13,592 nt of DNA. It comes from an uncultured Bacteroidales bacterium. GTDB lineage: Bacteria > Bacteroidota > Bacteroidia > Bacteroidales > UBA932. This document shows positions 7,220-13,592 of the stretch, piece after piece. Below the pieces are notes generated by a model. It was not told the origin of the DNA. It did not search any database and saw nothing but the letters and a program-made list of their open reading frames with translations. The stretch covers positions 1 to 13,592 of the forward strand of contig CALCEJ010000084.1 in NCBI GenBank assembly GCA_937900465.1, read 5' to 3'. The translations under genes and the position numbers were made by a program. Position 1 is the stretch's first letter; every line of letters starts with the position of its first letter.

Positions 7220-8491
7220 TTAAAATTCGTTATAAAGGTAATAATTTTCGGAGATTTCCCGGAAAGAAGCTGCATCTTTCATCCAAAAAGATTTGATATC
7301 CTCCACCCGGAGTCTCTCTCCAAAGGTGTTTCTTACATAATCCGTACCACATATGATGTCTATCATACGGGTATTCTTGACCGGGTAAGGGTTGTGGTCC
7401 GGCCATAGTTCGTTCACAGCCTGCATCACCCAGAACTGGGTCAGGGTGATTTCTGCGGCTTCGTAGTCCGTATAGAAGAACTGGACGCCATGGACCAGTT
7501 TCCCTTTAAGGCTGCCGGAAAGGGGCGTATAGTGGATTGTACGGAAGGCGGTTCCCGGGATGCAGTAGCTGTCAAGCTTTGCCTTAAGCGCATCCGCGTC
7601 AATCCATTCGGCAGCGAATGTCTGGAACGGGATTGTATAGCCCACACCGATGTTAAGATGTCCGAAGTCGCCGCAGATGCCGGCGGACGGATAGCCTGTC
7701 GCGGCCTCCATTGAGGGAATGTTCGGGGACGGAAGTATCCAGGGAAGGCCGGTGTCGCGGTATAGCATGGACCTCCGCCATCCCTGCATAGGGATGACAC
7801 TGAGGCGGCATTTCAGATGGGGAAGGTCCCCTTTCTGGCCACAGTTGAGGCCTTCTTCATTAATGAGGGTCGCGAGTTCCCCTACCGTCAGTCCATAGAC
7901 ATAGGGAATCTTGAATTCGCTCACAAACGAATGGAAGCCGGGCTCGACATAGTTTCCTTCGACTTTGACTCCGCCGAGGGGATTGGGCCTGTCGAGGACG
8001 AGAACTTCGATATCTGCTTTTGCGCACGCCCGCATTACAAGGCCCAGCGTGCTGATAAAGGTATAGGACCTGGTTCCGACATCCTGGATGTCATAGACCA
8101 TAATGTCAATCCCTTTCAGCATCTCCGGGGAAGGCTCCCTCGTCGCCCCGTAGAGCGAATAAACGGGAAGTCCTGTCCTGGGGTCCGTGCTGTTTCCGAC
8201 GTGGTCTCCGGCATAGACGTCGCCGCGGACGCCGTGTTCGGGCCCATACAGAGCGACGAGATTGACCTCTGGCGCATCGGAGAGGATATCTATCGTACTG
8301 CGAAGGTCCGATGCGACGCCGCTGGGGTTTGTCACCAGTCCGACACGCTTTCCCACAAGCGGCTGGAAGCCCCTTGCTTCCAGGACTTCGATGCCGGGAC
8401 GGACGGTCTGGGCCTGTGCTGCAGTATCGCTGCCGGTGCCGCACCGGGCAAAAGCCGCAATGGCGGCAAGTATCAATGTAAGTCTTTTCAT
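7220..8491 (-). CDS. namZ: Exo-beta-N-acetylmuramidase NamZ family (DUF1343)
   Basis: The protein has 423 residues, the usual length for this family, which removes terminal N-acetylmuramic acid from peptidoglycan fragments. Conserved blocks are present: GLVTNPSGV (51-59), GPEHGVRGD (83-91), YDIQDVGTRSYT (133-144), LDRPNPLGG (166-174) and LPSPNIPS further on. The N-terminus (MKRLTLILAAIAAFARCGTG) is an export signal. A Cys at 17 looks like a lipoprotein site, but Arg at -1 is unfavourable, so cleavage after AAQA near residue 26 may be the alternative. The ATG overlaps the stop of the upstream permease gene by 4 nt (ATGA). With the permease it suggests periplasmic trimming of muropeptides coupled to uptake of the products. 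The exact substrate is inferred from the family. Confidence 0.92.
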   Translation of the reverse strand: MKRLTLILAAIAAFARCGTGSDTAAQAQTVRPGIEVLEARGFQPLVGKRVGLVTNPSGVASDLRSTIDILSDAPEVNLVALYGPEHGVRGDVYAGDHVGNSTDPRTGLPVYSLYGATREPSPEMLKGIDIMVYDIQDVGTRSYTFISTLGLVMRACAKADIEVLVLDRPNPLGGVKVEGNYVEPGFHSFVSEFKIPYVYGLTVGELATLINEEGLNCGQKGDLPHLKCRLSVIPMQGWRRSMLYRDTGLPWILPSPNIPSMEAATGYPSAGICGDFGHLNIGVGYTIPFQTFAAEWIDADALKAKLDSYCIPGTAFRTIHYTPLSGSLKGKLVHGVQFFYTDYEAAEITLTQFWVMQAVNELWPDHNPYPVKNTRMIDIICGTDYVRNTFGERLRVEDIKSFWMKDAASFREISENYYLYNEF

Positions 8492-9780
8492 TTCTTACCG
8501 AAATCTTCACTTATCCTGCCCCTTACTGCCATTACCGCGACTGCGGTCGCAATGCAGGTAAGCATTACAAATCCAAAGTACAGTGGATAGCCCATCGACT
8601 CCTCAAGGACGCCTGCGACAAGCCCCGGAAGCATCATTGATGCAGCCATGAAGGCCGTGCAGATAGCGTAGTGTGATGTCTTGAACTCGCCCTTGGAGAG
8701 ATGGATCATATAGAGCATATAGGCTGAGAACCCGAATCCATAGCCGAACTGTTCGACCGCGATGCAGCTTCCTACGACCCAGAGCGGGACCCCCGGGACA
8801 AGCGACATATACAGGTACACCGCGCAGGGAAGCGCAAGCGCTGCCGCCATCAGCCAGAGGGACTTCTTAAGCCCGTGCTTCGATATCCAGGCTCCTCCAA
8901 GGATACCGCCGAGAAGGATTCCGATAACGCCTACGGTATTGTTGATGAGGCCGTAGTTCGTTGTCGACAGGGCTATGCCGCCTTCATCCGCTCCGTCCAC
9001 CAGGAAAGCCGGGACGATCTTCAGGGCGAACGCCTCCGGGAGGCGGTACAAAAGCATAAACACAATTCCCGCCCACACCTCTTTCTTCTTGAAAAAAGTT
9101 ACAAACGATTTCCCGAGGTCCCGAAGGATTCCCTCGGGGGAGGTGTCAGTCCTCCGGACGTCCGAATCTGGCTTTGGAAGGGCGAAAAGATGGAACAGCG
9201 AAAGCGCTGTCCAAACACCCGTAACGGCTCCGAGTGTAACCTTCCAGGAATAGGGTATATCCCCTGTGGAGGATTCCACAAGACCGGCAAGGACTACGAG
9301 GCCGCCCTGGACAAAGAGGTTCGACAGGCGGAAGAATGTGCTTCTGATTCCCACAAAAAGGGACTGGTTACCTTCCGAAAGGCCCAGCATATAGAATCCG
9401 TCGGCCGCGATGTCGTGGGTTGCGGAAGCAAAAGCCGTGATCCAGAACAGGACCAATGACAGTTTGTAAAGGCTGACGGCGGAGCCTGTCTCCGAGGGGA
9501 TACTGAAGGTAAGTCCTGCGAAGAGCAGGGCCATAAGACACTGCATCGAGACTATCCACCAGCGTTTTGTCTTCAGGACGTCAACGAACGGGCTCCAGAA
9601 AGGCTTTATCAGCCAGGGAAGATACAGCAGCGAGGTATAGAAGGCCATATCCGCGTTGGACATACCCATCTTCTTGAACATAATCGTCGAGATGTTGTTC
9701 ACGACGAAGTAAGGGATACCCTCAGCAAAATAAAGTGTCGGGACCCATACGGCGGGAGATATGCCTTTGATTTTATTCAT
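8488..9780 (-). CDS. ampG: AmpG-type MFS permease (muropeptide uptake)
   Basis: The protein has 430 residues with about twelve hydrophobic segments and belongs to the major facilitator superfamily. AmpG-family features include the opening FAEGIPYFVV (about 18-27), LYLPWLIKPFWSPFVD (about 52-67) and SATHDIAADGF (119-129), which parallels the SATQDIA motif of AmpG. AmpG imports anhydro-muropeptides or GlcNAc-anhydroMurNAc sugars across the inner membrane for recycling. The start overlaps the stop of the DUF4922-SpoIID gene (ATGA, 9777-9780), and the stop overlaps the namZ start in the same way, giving tight coupling to two peptidoglycan-related proteins. The substrate could be another cell-wall sugar; the transporter class is firm, the cargo is inferred. 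Confidence 0.87.
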   Translation of the reverse strand: MNKIKGISPAVWVPTLYFAEGIPYFVVNNISTIMFKKMGMSNADMAFYTSLLYLPWLIKPFWSPFVDVLKTKRWWIVSMQCLMALLFAGLTFSIPSETGSAVSLYKLSLVLFWITAFASATHDIAADGFYMLGLSEGNQSLFVGIRSTFFRLSNLFVQGGLVVLAGLVESSTGDIPYSWKVTLGAVTGVWTALSLFHLFALPKPDSDVRRTDTSPEGILRDLGKSFVTFFKKKEVWAGIVFMLLYRLPEAFALKIVPAFLVDGADEGGIALSTTNYGLINNTVGVIGILLGGILGGAWISKHGLKKSLWLMAAALALPCAVYLYMSLVPGVPLWVVGSCIAVEQFGYGFGFSAYMLYMIHLSKGEFKTSHYAICTAFMAASMMLPGLVAGVLEESMGYPLYFGFVMLTCIATAVAVMAVRGRISEDFGKK

Positions 9781-11963
9781 TCTATGACTGTGCCGGGATA
9801 ATAGTATTCAAGGATCTCACGGTATGTTTTGCCCTTCGAGGCCATTACGGCCGCTCCTATCTGGCAAAGTCCCACTCCGTGACCCCATCCGCGTCCTGTC
9901 AGGGTGACTTTCCCGTCCTTGATTTCCGCCTTGAAGGCTGAGCTGTACAGGTGAGATTTCGAAAGGGTCCTCCGGATGTTCAGCTCCTTCCCGATCACGA
10001 TTGTTGCCTTTGAGCCCACAATCCTCAGGACCTTGATGCGGCCGGAGCCCCCGACCTCCACAGGCTCAAGGGCCTGGAGGGTCCCGATATCCGTACCGGA
10101 TTTCGACCTGATGATTCCGGAGAGTTCTTCTACCGTGAACTCGACTTTCCAGTCGTGAAAATCCACGGTTTCGAGATCGTAGTCATTAAGGACGCTTTCG
10201 AGGATGGATTTATCCTTTGTATTGCACCAGGGGTCCTCTTTTACAGGGAGGTAGGGATAATCCTTGTCTTCCCAGGCTGTCGAGAAGCGTTCCGTAGTGC
10301 CTCCGCAACACTTTGAGAAGCGGGCGTCAGCGATTTTCCCGTCATAGGTCAGCACCTGGCCCCAGGTACGGTCGACCGCGTTACGGACCTTCTCGCCGAT
10401 TGCCATCGTGAGACCCTGATAGCGCTGGCAGTGGTCGTCAGCGCAGACGTCGAAGCTGTGATGGTCTGAATGGTCCCACCACTTGATTCCGCTTTCCTTT
10501 CGCCCTCTTTCCAGCCACGTCACCACTTCCGGAAGGTTGTCGAAGCTGATGGGGCAGGCTTTCGCCTCGCGCTCCCTGCGGCTGCGGATCTGGGACATTA
10601 CCCAGGAGCGCGAGATGACTGCGTGGGCCTTCAGGAACTCTTCGTTTGCGGTAGAGCGCATCTCGGAGGAGATAACGCTGAGGAGGTAGTCCTCGACGCC
10701 GATAACGTTGACGGCATGGACCTTCCCTCCAGCGACAATGAACTTGAGGGCTCCGGCAAATTTTTCTTCACGGGTCCTTTCCCAATGGAAATCGACGCCT
10801 ATCGTGACGCCGTAAAGGATGAACGAAGGTTCAGCGAAAAGGGTTGAGATTGTGACGGCTTCGAAAACGAGTTCGTCGTACAGGGTTCCGTTATAGTCTA
10901 TCTTGCCTTCGCGGTAGAATACTTTCTGGGGGCCGGCGCCGTCGGAAATAATCTCGAAGCGGATTTCCGTTCCGCTCATTATCCCCACCTCGATAGTGGG
11001 CTGGGTTCTTACGAGGCGCCACAGGAGCAGGTCTTCGGTTGCCTTGTCGATGTAGACTTCGTCGAGGATTTCGCTGACGATTTCGGGGGTAAGGCGGTCG
11101 AAGTCGCTCTCGCGTGGAACGACCATGAATCCCGCGCAATCCGCGGCGCCGGGACTGATGGCGAAGGAAGAGTCGCCTTCGGCATAGAAATGATGGGGAC
11201 GATGGGCCCTGCGGCACATTACGACGGCGCGGTACTCTCCTCCGGAGAAGTAGGTGAGGACGTTGAAGCGAGGTTCTGTTTCATCTCCCACAACGGGTAT
11301 GCAGTCGAGAAGGCGATAGAACATTTTCGCCATGGACTTTGCCGTTTCCGCGCGAAGGGCGAAGATGCCGCGGTGGAATTTTTTGTAGTGGAAAAGCTGG
11401 GCGTCGCGCACGTTTGCGATGAACTCGATGTCGCCGCGGAGGAACTCCGGGATTTCGCCGTTACTGTCAGAAATCGCCCTCAACAGGCGATCTGCAGAGC
11501 GTTCGAGGGGCAGGTAGCCCTTGGGGCAGGCCTGGAAATGGGCGTGGGAGGGGACAGAAGTTCCGCAGTGGGGCCCATTGTAGAAGATGACGTAGCTTTC
11601 GAGTTCCCGCGCCATATCCAGCATATCCACGTAGCGGTGCCAGATTGTCTGCTCCGTGTGGATGTCACGGGTTATGACAAGATGGCTCTGGAAGATGGGG
11701 GCGCGGTTTACGAGGATGTCATATTTACGGCCCTTGCGGCCTTCGAACTTAAGGCTGTGCTGGAATTCCGGGCGGTTTTCCGCGCAAAGGGGGCAGCCGG
11801 TATCCTCGACGGGGATTCTTCCGGGGTTGCACTGGAGGGTGACGGGGAGACCGCCGGAAATTATCTGCCGGGTACGGGCACTCTTAAGGTCACGATACTT
11901 TGCAGCGACCGTTCTCCAGACAGACAGCTGGTCGTGAACGAATTTATCGATATCAGAAGGCAT
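9777..11963 (-). CDS. DUF4922 (HIT/GalT-like) - SpoIID/LytB domain fusion protein
   Basis: The protein has 728 residues from the ATG at 11961-11963. A longer reading to 12014 would use TTG and overlap the Nudix gene by 50 nt, so I reject it. The N-terminal half is DUF4922, a relative of GalT and GDP-hexose phosphorylase type nucleotidyl enzymes, with a zinc-type CPLC (57-60) and the histidine-triad HAHFQ (140-144). Residues about 320-728 form a SpoIID/LytB domain: VIGVEDYLLSVISSEM (420-435, Glu434 being the candidate catalytic acid), HAVISRSW (447-454), a His/Cys cluster (498-512), SKCCGG (about 550-555) and GRGWGHGVGLCQIGA (690-704). SpoIID proteins cleave or regulate cleavage of denuded glycan strands outside the cytoplasm, yet no signal peptide is present. 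It overlaps ampG by 4 nt. The biochemical role of the fusion is not known to me. Confidence 0.88.
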   Translation of the reverse strand: MPSDIDKFVHDQLSVWRTVAAKYRDLKSARTRQIISGGLPVTLQCNPGRIPVEDTGCPLCAENRPEFQHSLKFEGRKGRKYDILVNRAPIFQSHLVITRDIHTEQTIWHRYVDMLDMARELESYVIFYNGPHCGTSVPSHAHFQACPKGYLPLERSADRLLRAISDSNGEIPEFLRGDIEFIANVRDAQLFHYKKFHRGIFALRAETAKSMAKMFYRLLDCIPVVGDETEPRFNVLTYFSGGEYRAVVMCRRAHRPHHFYAEGDSSFAISPGAADCAGFMVVPRESDFDRLTPEIVSEILDEVYIDKATEDLLLWRLVRTQPTIEVGIMSGTEIRFEIISDGAGPQKVFYREGKIDYNGTLYDELVFEAVTISTLFAEPSFILYGVTIGVDFHWERTREEKFAGALKFIVAGGKVHAVNVIGVEDYLLSVISSEMRSTANEEFLKAHAVISRSWVMSQIRSRREREAKACPISFDNLPEVVTWLERGRKESGIKWWDHSDHHSFDVCADDHCQRYQGLTMAIGEKVRNAVDRTWGQVLTYDGKIADARFSKCCGGTTERFSTAWEDKDYPYLPVKEDPWCNTKDKSILESVLNDYDLETVDFHDWKVEFTVEELSGIIRSKSGTDIGTLQALEPVEVGGSGRIKVLRIVGSKATIVIGKELNIRRTLSKSHLYSSAFKAEIKDGKVTLTGRGWGHGVGLCQIGAAVMASKGKTYREILEYYYPGTVIE

Positions 11964-11964
11964 T

Positions 11965-12558
11965 CTACAACAGGGAGGCCAAGGTTTTGCGGATTCGTCC
12001 GAACTCCTCCTCAAAGTTAGGGGTTATGACGGACTTTCCCAAATTTTCCTCTATCCTTTCCACAGTCCACCACTCCCCTTCCTGGACTTCGAGATTGTCC
12101 GGGTGGATGTTGAAGTTTCCCACGGCCGCGAACATACATACATATTCGCGGTCACCGCCGTTTTCGTAGATATAGCTCCCGAGCCATACAGGGTTGAATG
12201 CCCTTAGGCCCAGCTCTTCAGCAGCCTCACGGTAGAGCGCTTCAAGGACGGTTTCCCCATAAGTCAGGTGTCCCCCCACTGCGGTATCCCAGTATCCGGG
12301 ATAGAGATCTTTCGATGCTGAGCGCTTTTGCAGGTAGATACGGCCCATATGGTCCTCTAGATGGAGATGGACCACGGGGTGGAGGAGTCCCGTCCCGGCG
12401 TGGCAGTATGCGCGGGATGCCCGGCCGATGACAATGCCGTCAGGTTCGATTATCGGAAGGATTTCAGAAGTGTCTGGCACGGGCTCACCGGGATTATCCA
12501 CAGTGGGCCTTGGGAACATAGGCACGACAACGCCGGAGGGGTAGATCAGGTCGAACAT
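11965..12558 (-). CDS. Nudix hydrolase
   Basis: The protein has 197 residues with a complete Nudix box G-x5-E-x7-REAAEELGL at residues 96-118, preceded by LYPGYWDTAVGG, a spacing common in the isopentenyl-diphosphate isomerase-like branch of the superfamily. The catalytic glutamates of REAAEELG are all present. About 50 residues precede the fold and are not typical; they contain an LPIIEPDGIVIGRASR stretch that resembles a short entry domain. The substrate is unknown; a nucleoside or isoprenoid diphosphate is possible. The ATG overlaps the thioesterase stop by 1 nt (TGATG), and the stop lies 1 nt before the DUF4922-SpoIID start, so it is in the same operon. A HIT-like and a Nudix protein next to each other might act in sequence on a nucleotide-linked substrate, but this is speculation. 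Confidence 0.9.
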   Translation of the reverse strand: MFDLIYPSGVVVPMFPRPTVDNPGEPVPDTSEILPIIEPDGIVIGRASRAYCHAGTGLLHPVVHLHLEDHMGRIYLQKRSASKDLYPGYWDTAVGGHLTYGETVLEALYREAAEELGLRAFNPVWLGSYIYENGGDREYVCMFAAVGNFNIHPDNLEVQEGEWWTVERIEENLGKSVITPNFEEEFGRIRKTLASLL

Positions 12559-13313
12559 CAGCCAAGGATCAGCTTAAAGATGAACACCTGCTTCCCGTCC
12601 ACTTCCCCTTCGACCCAGAAAACGTCATCGGTTTCTTTGGCCGTTGACAATGCGACGACCTGTCCCGGGGTGGTTTCCTTGTTGAAGTTGATGAACAGCT
12701 CGCGCACCGGCCTTTCAGATACGACCTCATACTCGAGGGCATCCATAGCCCACACAGCGTAGCGGGCATTGTTCGTATGGCCGATGATATCCACGTCTGA
12801 ATAGCAAACCGTATGCTGTCCGGCAGGCCGTTTTTCGAGGGATCTCGGGAAAACCAACTTGGGGGCGGGCTCTTCGAGTGCATCGCCAAGGCCGTCCGGG
12901 ACGGTCATTATTTCCTTAAGGTGCTCCGGGCGGACGAAACTTCTTGCCGCCGTGTCCAGGATTACCCAGGAACTAGTCGATTCCGCAAGGCGGTTTCCGT
13001 CCTTGTCCTCGAGGAGGAAGTCCCTCAGGAAGAACGGTCCCTGTGCTCCCTTATGCCAGGTCCATATGGACACATCTTCCCTCCAGAGGGGCTGTTTTTC
13101 GAATACTACGTGCATACGGGAAAGGACCCACGCGGTTCCGCCGGAGCGGAGTTCATCATATCCGAACCCGAGCATTTCTGCGGCCCACATCGCGATTTCC
13201 TGGGCCATATCCATAAAAGAAGCCGCCTTGAGGCGGAACTTCGAATCTGTCTGGTAGCACGGGACCGTCAGGTCCTGACGAAATCTGAATCCTTCCCTTA
13301 TAATCTTAGGCAT
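12558..13313 (-). CDS. Acyl-ACP thioesterase (FatA/FatB-like, bacterial type)
   Basis: This 251-residue protein consists of two hot-dog folds, the size usual for bacterial acyl-ACP thioesterases, which release free fatty acids from acyl carrier protein. The first half carries TDSKFRLKAASFMDMAQEIA (22-41) and AWVLSRMHVVFEKQP (61-75). The second half carries SDVDIIGHTNNARY (172-185), matching the plant active-site motif D-x-D-x-N-x-H-x-N-N. Asp173, Asp175, His179, Asn181 and Asn182 are present, but the position of the catalytic Asn is Ile177. The downstream Glu/Cys acid could not be placed with certainty. It is followed by the Nudix gene with a 1-nt overlap and preceded, 1 nt away, by the partial membrane-protein gene. 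Chain-length preference cannot be judged. The reduced motif leaves open lower or altered activity. Confidence 0.88.
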   Translation of the reverse strand: MPKIIREGFRFRQDLTVPCYQTDSKFRLKAASFMDMAQEIAMWAAEMLGFGYDELRSGGTAWVLSRMHVVFEKQPLWREDVSIWTWHKGAQGPFFLRDFLLEDKDGNRLAESTSSWVILDTAARSFVRPEHLKEIMTVPDGLGDALEEPAPKLVFPRSLEKRPAGQHTVCYSDVDIIGHTNNARYAVWAMDALEYEVVSERPVRELFINFNKETTPGQVVALSTAKETDDVFWVEGEVDGKQVFIFKLILG

Positions 13314-13314
13314 C

Positions 13315-13592
13315 TCAATATCTCAATATCTCCAGTTCTTCCGCCGTGTAAAGGTAATTGTCCACGATATCCGGCGCAACCCGGCCCACAATAGCAAGCG
13401 CCACCAGCGCCACCAGCACTATCCCCGCCGCGATGAGGAACATCCTCCCGAGCACCACCAATGCCGACGGCCTCTTCGGGGCGGAAGGTGTTGAGGGCGC
13501 GGGGGCGGAGGGTGTTGAGGGCGCGGGGGCGGGCTCCTGCTCCGGTTCCACCATCGGCTCGGGCTCCTGCTCGGTGATTGGCTCCTGCTCGG
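13315..13592 (-). CDS. C-terminal part of a Pro/Glu-rich single-pass membrane protein (partial, runs off right edge)
   Basis: The frame stays open to the right edge of the window, so the ATG at 13552-13554 is probably internal and the 5' part of the gene is missing. The visible 92 residues begin with repeated EQEP units, continue with APAPSTPSAP blocks, then contain one membrane helix (ALVVLGRMFLIAAGIVLVAL through AIVG), and end with a short tail DNYLYTAEELEILRY. The Pro/Glu segment looks like a flexible linker, perhaps from an N-terminal domain to the membrane anchor. I do not recognise the family. The stop is separated from the thioesterase start by 1 nt, so it is the most upstream visible gene of the operon. 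Confidence 0.65.
   Translation of the reverse strand, partial: EQEPITEQEPEPMVEPEQEPAPAPSTPSAPAPSTPSAPKRPSALVVLGRMFLIAAGIVLVALVALAIVGRVAPDIVDNYLYTAEELEILRY
13487..13534 (-). repeat. 24-nt tandem repeat (two copies) in the Pro-rich linker
   Basis: Positions 13487-13510 and 13511-13534 are 24-nt copies identical except at the end and encode the SAPAPSTP-type block twice. Further right, GGCTCCTGCTCGG occurs at 13562-13574 and 13580-13592 (18-nt period), with a related copy near 13532, coding for EQEP. The low complexity makes length variation likely. Confidence 0.75.

Noticed and set aside
7233..7240. Promoter box TACCTTTA ahead of the Ser-rich gene
   Set aside because: It has one mismatch to TAnnTTTG at the important last G and no -33 TTG at the right distance; kept only as a remark.
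11964..12014. Upstream extension of the DUF4922-SpoIID protein from a TTG codon
   Set aside because: It would overlap the Nudix gene by 50 nt and add a Cys/Pro/Arg-rich stretch; the ATG at 11963 sits 1 nt after the Nudix stop, as elsewhere in this operon.
11190..12020. Plus-strand open frame of 276 residues opposite the DUF4922 part
   Set aside because: It is antisense to strongly conserved motifs, with no start context and no neighbours on that strand.
1..13592. CRISPR array or insertion sequence
   Set aside because: I saw no regularly spaced direct repeats with unique spacers and no transposase gene with terminal inverted repeats anywhere in the window.

Overview
The window looks like a chromosomal segment of a Bacteroidales bacterium, possibly of the Rikenellaceae/Alistipes type. 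That rank is inferred from three things: gene content (DUF4922-SpoIID fusion, NamZ, bacterial acyl-ACP thioesterase, a large AsmA protein and a DUF6515-like secreted protein), promoter boxes of the Bacteroidetes TAnnTTTG type, and the absence of strong Shine-Dalgarno sequences. The genus cannot be fixed from the sequence alone.

Left part (1-1257): the 3' end of an unidentified plus-strand gene enters from the left edge. It converges on a two-gene minus-strand toxin-antitoxin module. The antitoxin is an XRE helix-turn-helix fused to a minimal nucleotidyltransferase (MntA type), and the toxin is a HepT-type HEPN RNase. The module has its own Bacteroidetes promoter with an almost leaderless start, looks more AT-rich than the rest, and sits just downstream of a tRNA-Leu(UAG) gene with its own terminator. 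This is the typical setting of an accessory insertion.

Middle spacer (1258-1483): there is no credible protein gene. It holds the tRNA promoter box, an oppositely oriented copy of the same box, and a stretch with several potential stems that could be a small RNA or a structured trailer.

Right part (1484-13592): nine minus-strand genes run without interruption, separated by 0-11 nt or overlapping by 1-14 nt, so they are very probably one long transcription unit entering from the right edge. In transcription order they are: the C-terminal end of a Pro/Glu-rich single-pass membrane protein; an acyl-ACP thioesterase; a Nudix hydrolase; a DUF4922 (HIT/GalT-like)-SpoIID fusion; an AmpG-type MFS permease; a NamZ-type exo-N-acetylmuramidase; a Ser/Arg-repeat secreted protein with a DUF6515-like C-terminus; a 1151-residue AsmA-family protein; and the ribosomal protein L11 methyltransferase PrmA.

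The common theme of the run is the cell envelope. NamZ (periplasm), AmpG (inner membrane) and the SpoIID fusion (no export signal visible) suggest a muropeptide salvage route. The thioesterase and AsmA protein point to fatty-acid and outer-membrane lipid homeostasis. PrmA is a housekeeping passenger at the distal end. The most thought-provoking items are the apparently cytoplasmic DUF4922-SpoIID fusion coupled to AmpG and NamZ, the HTH-fused MntA of the toxin-antitoxin pair, and the thioesterase that has Ile where the family's active-site Asn is expected.
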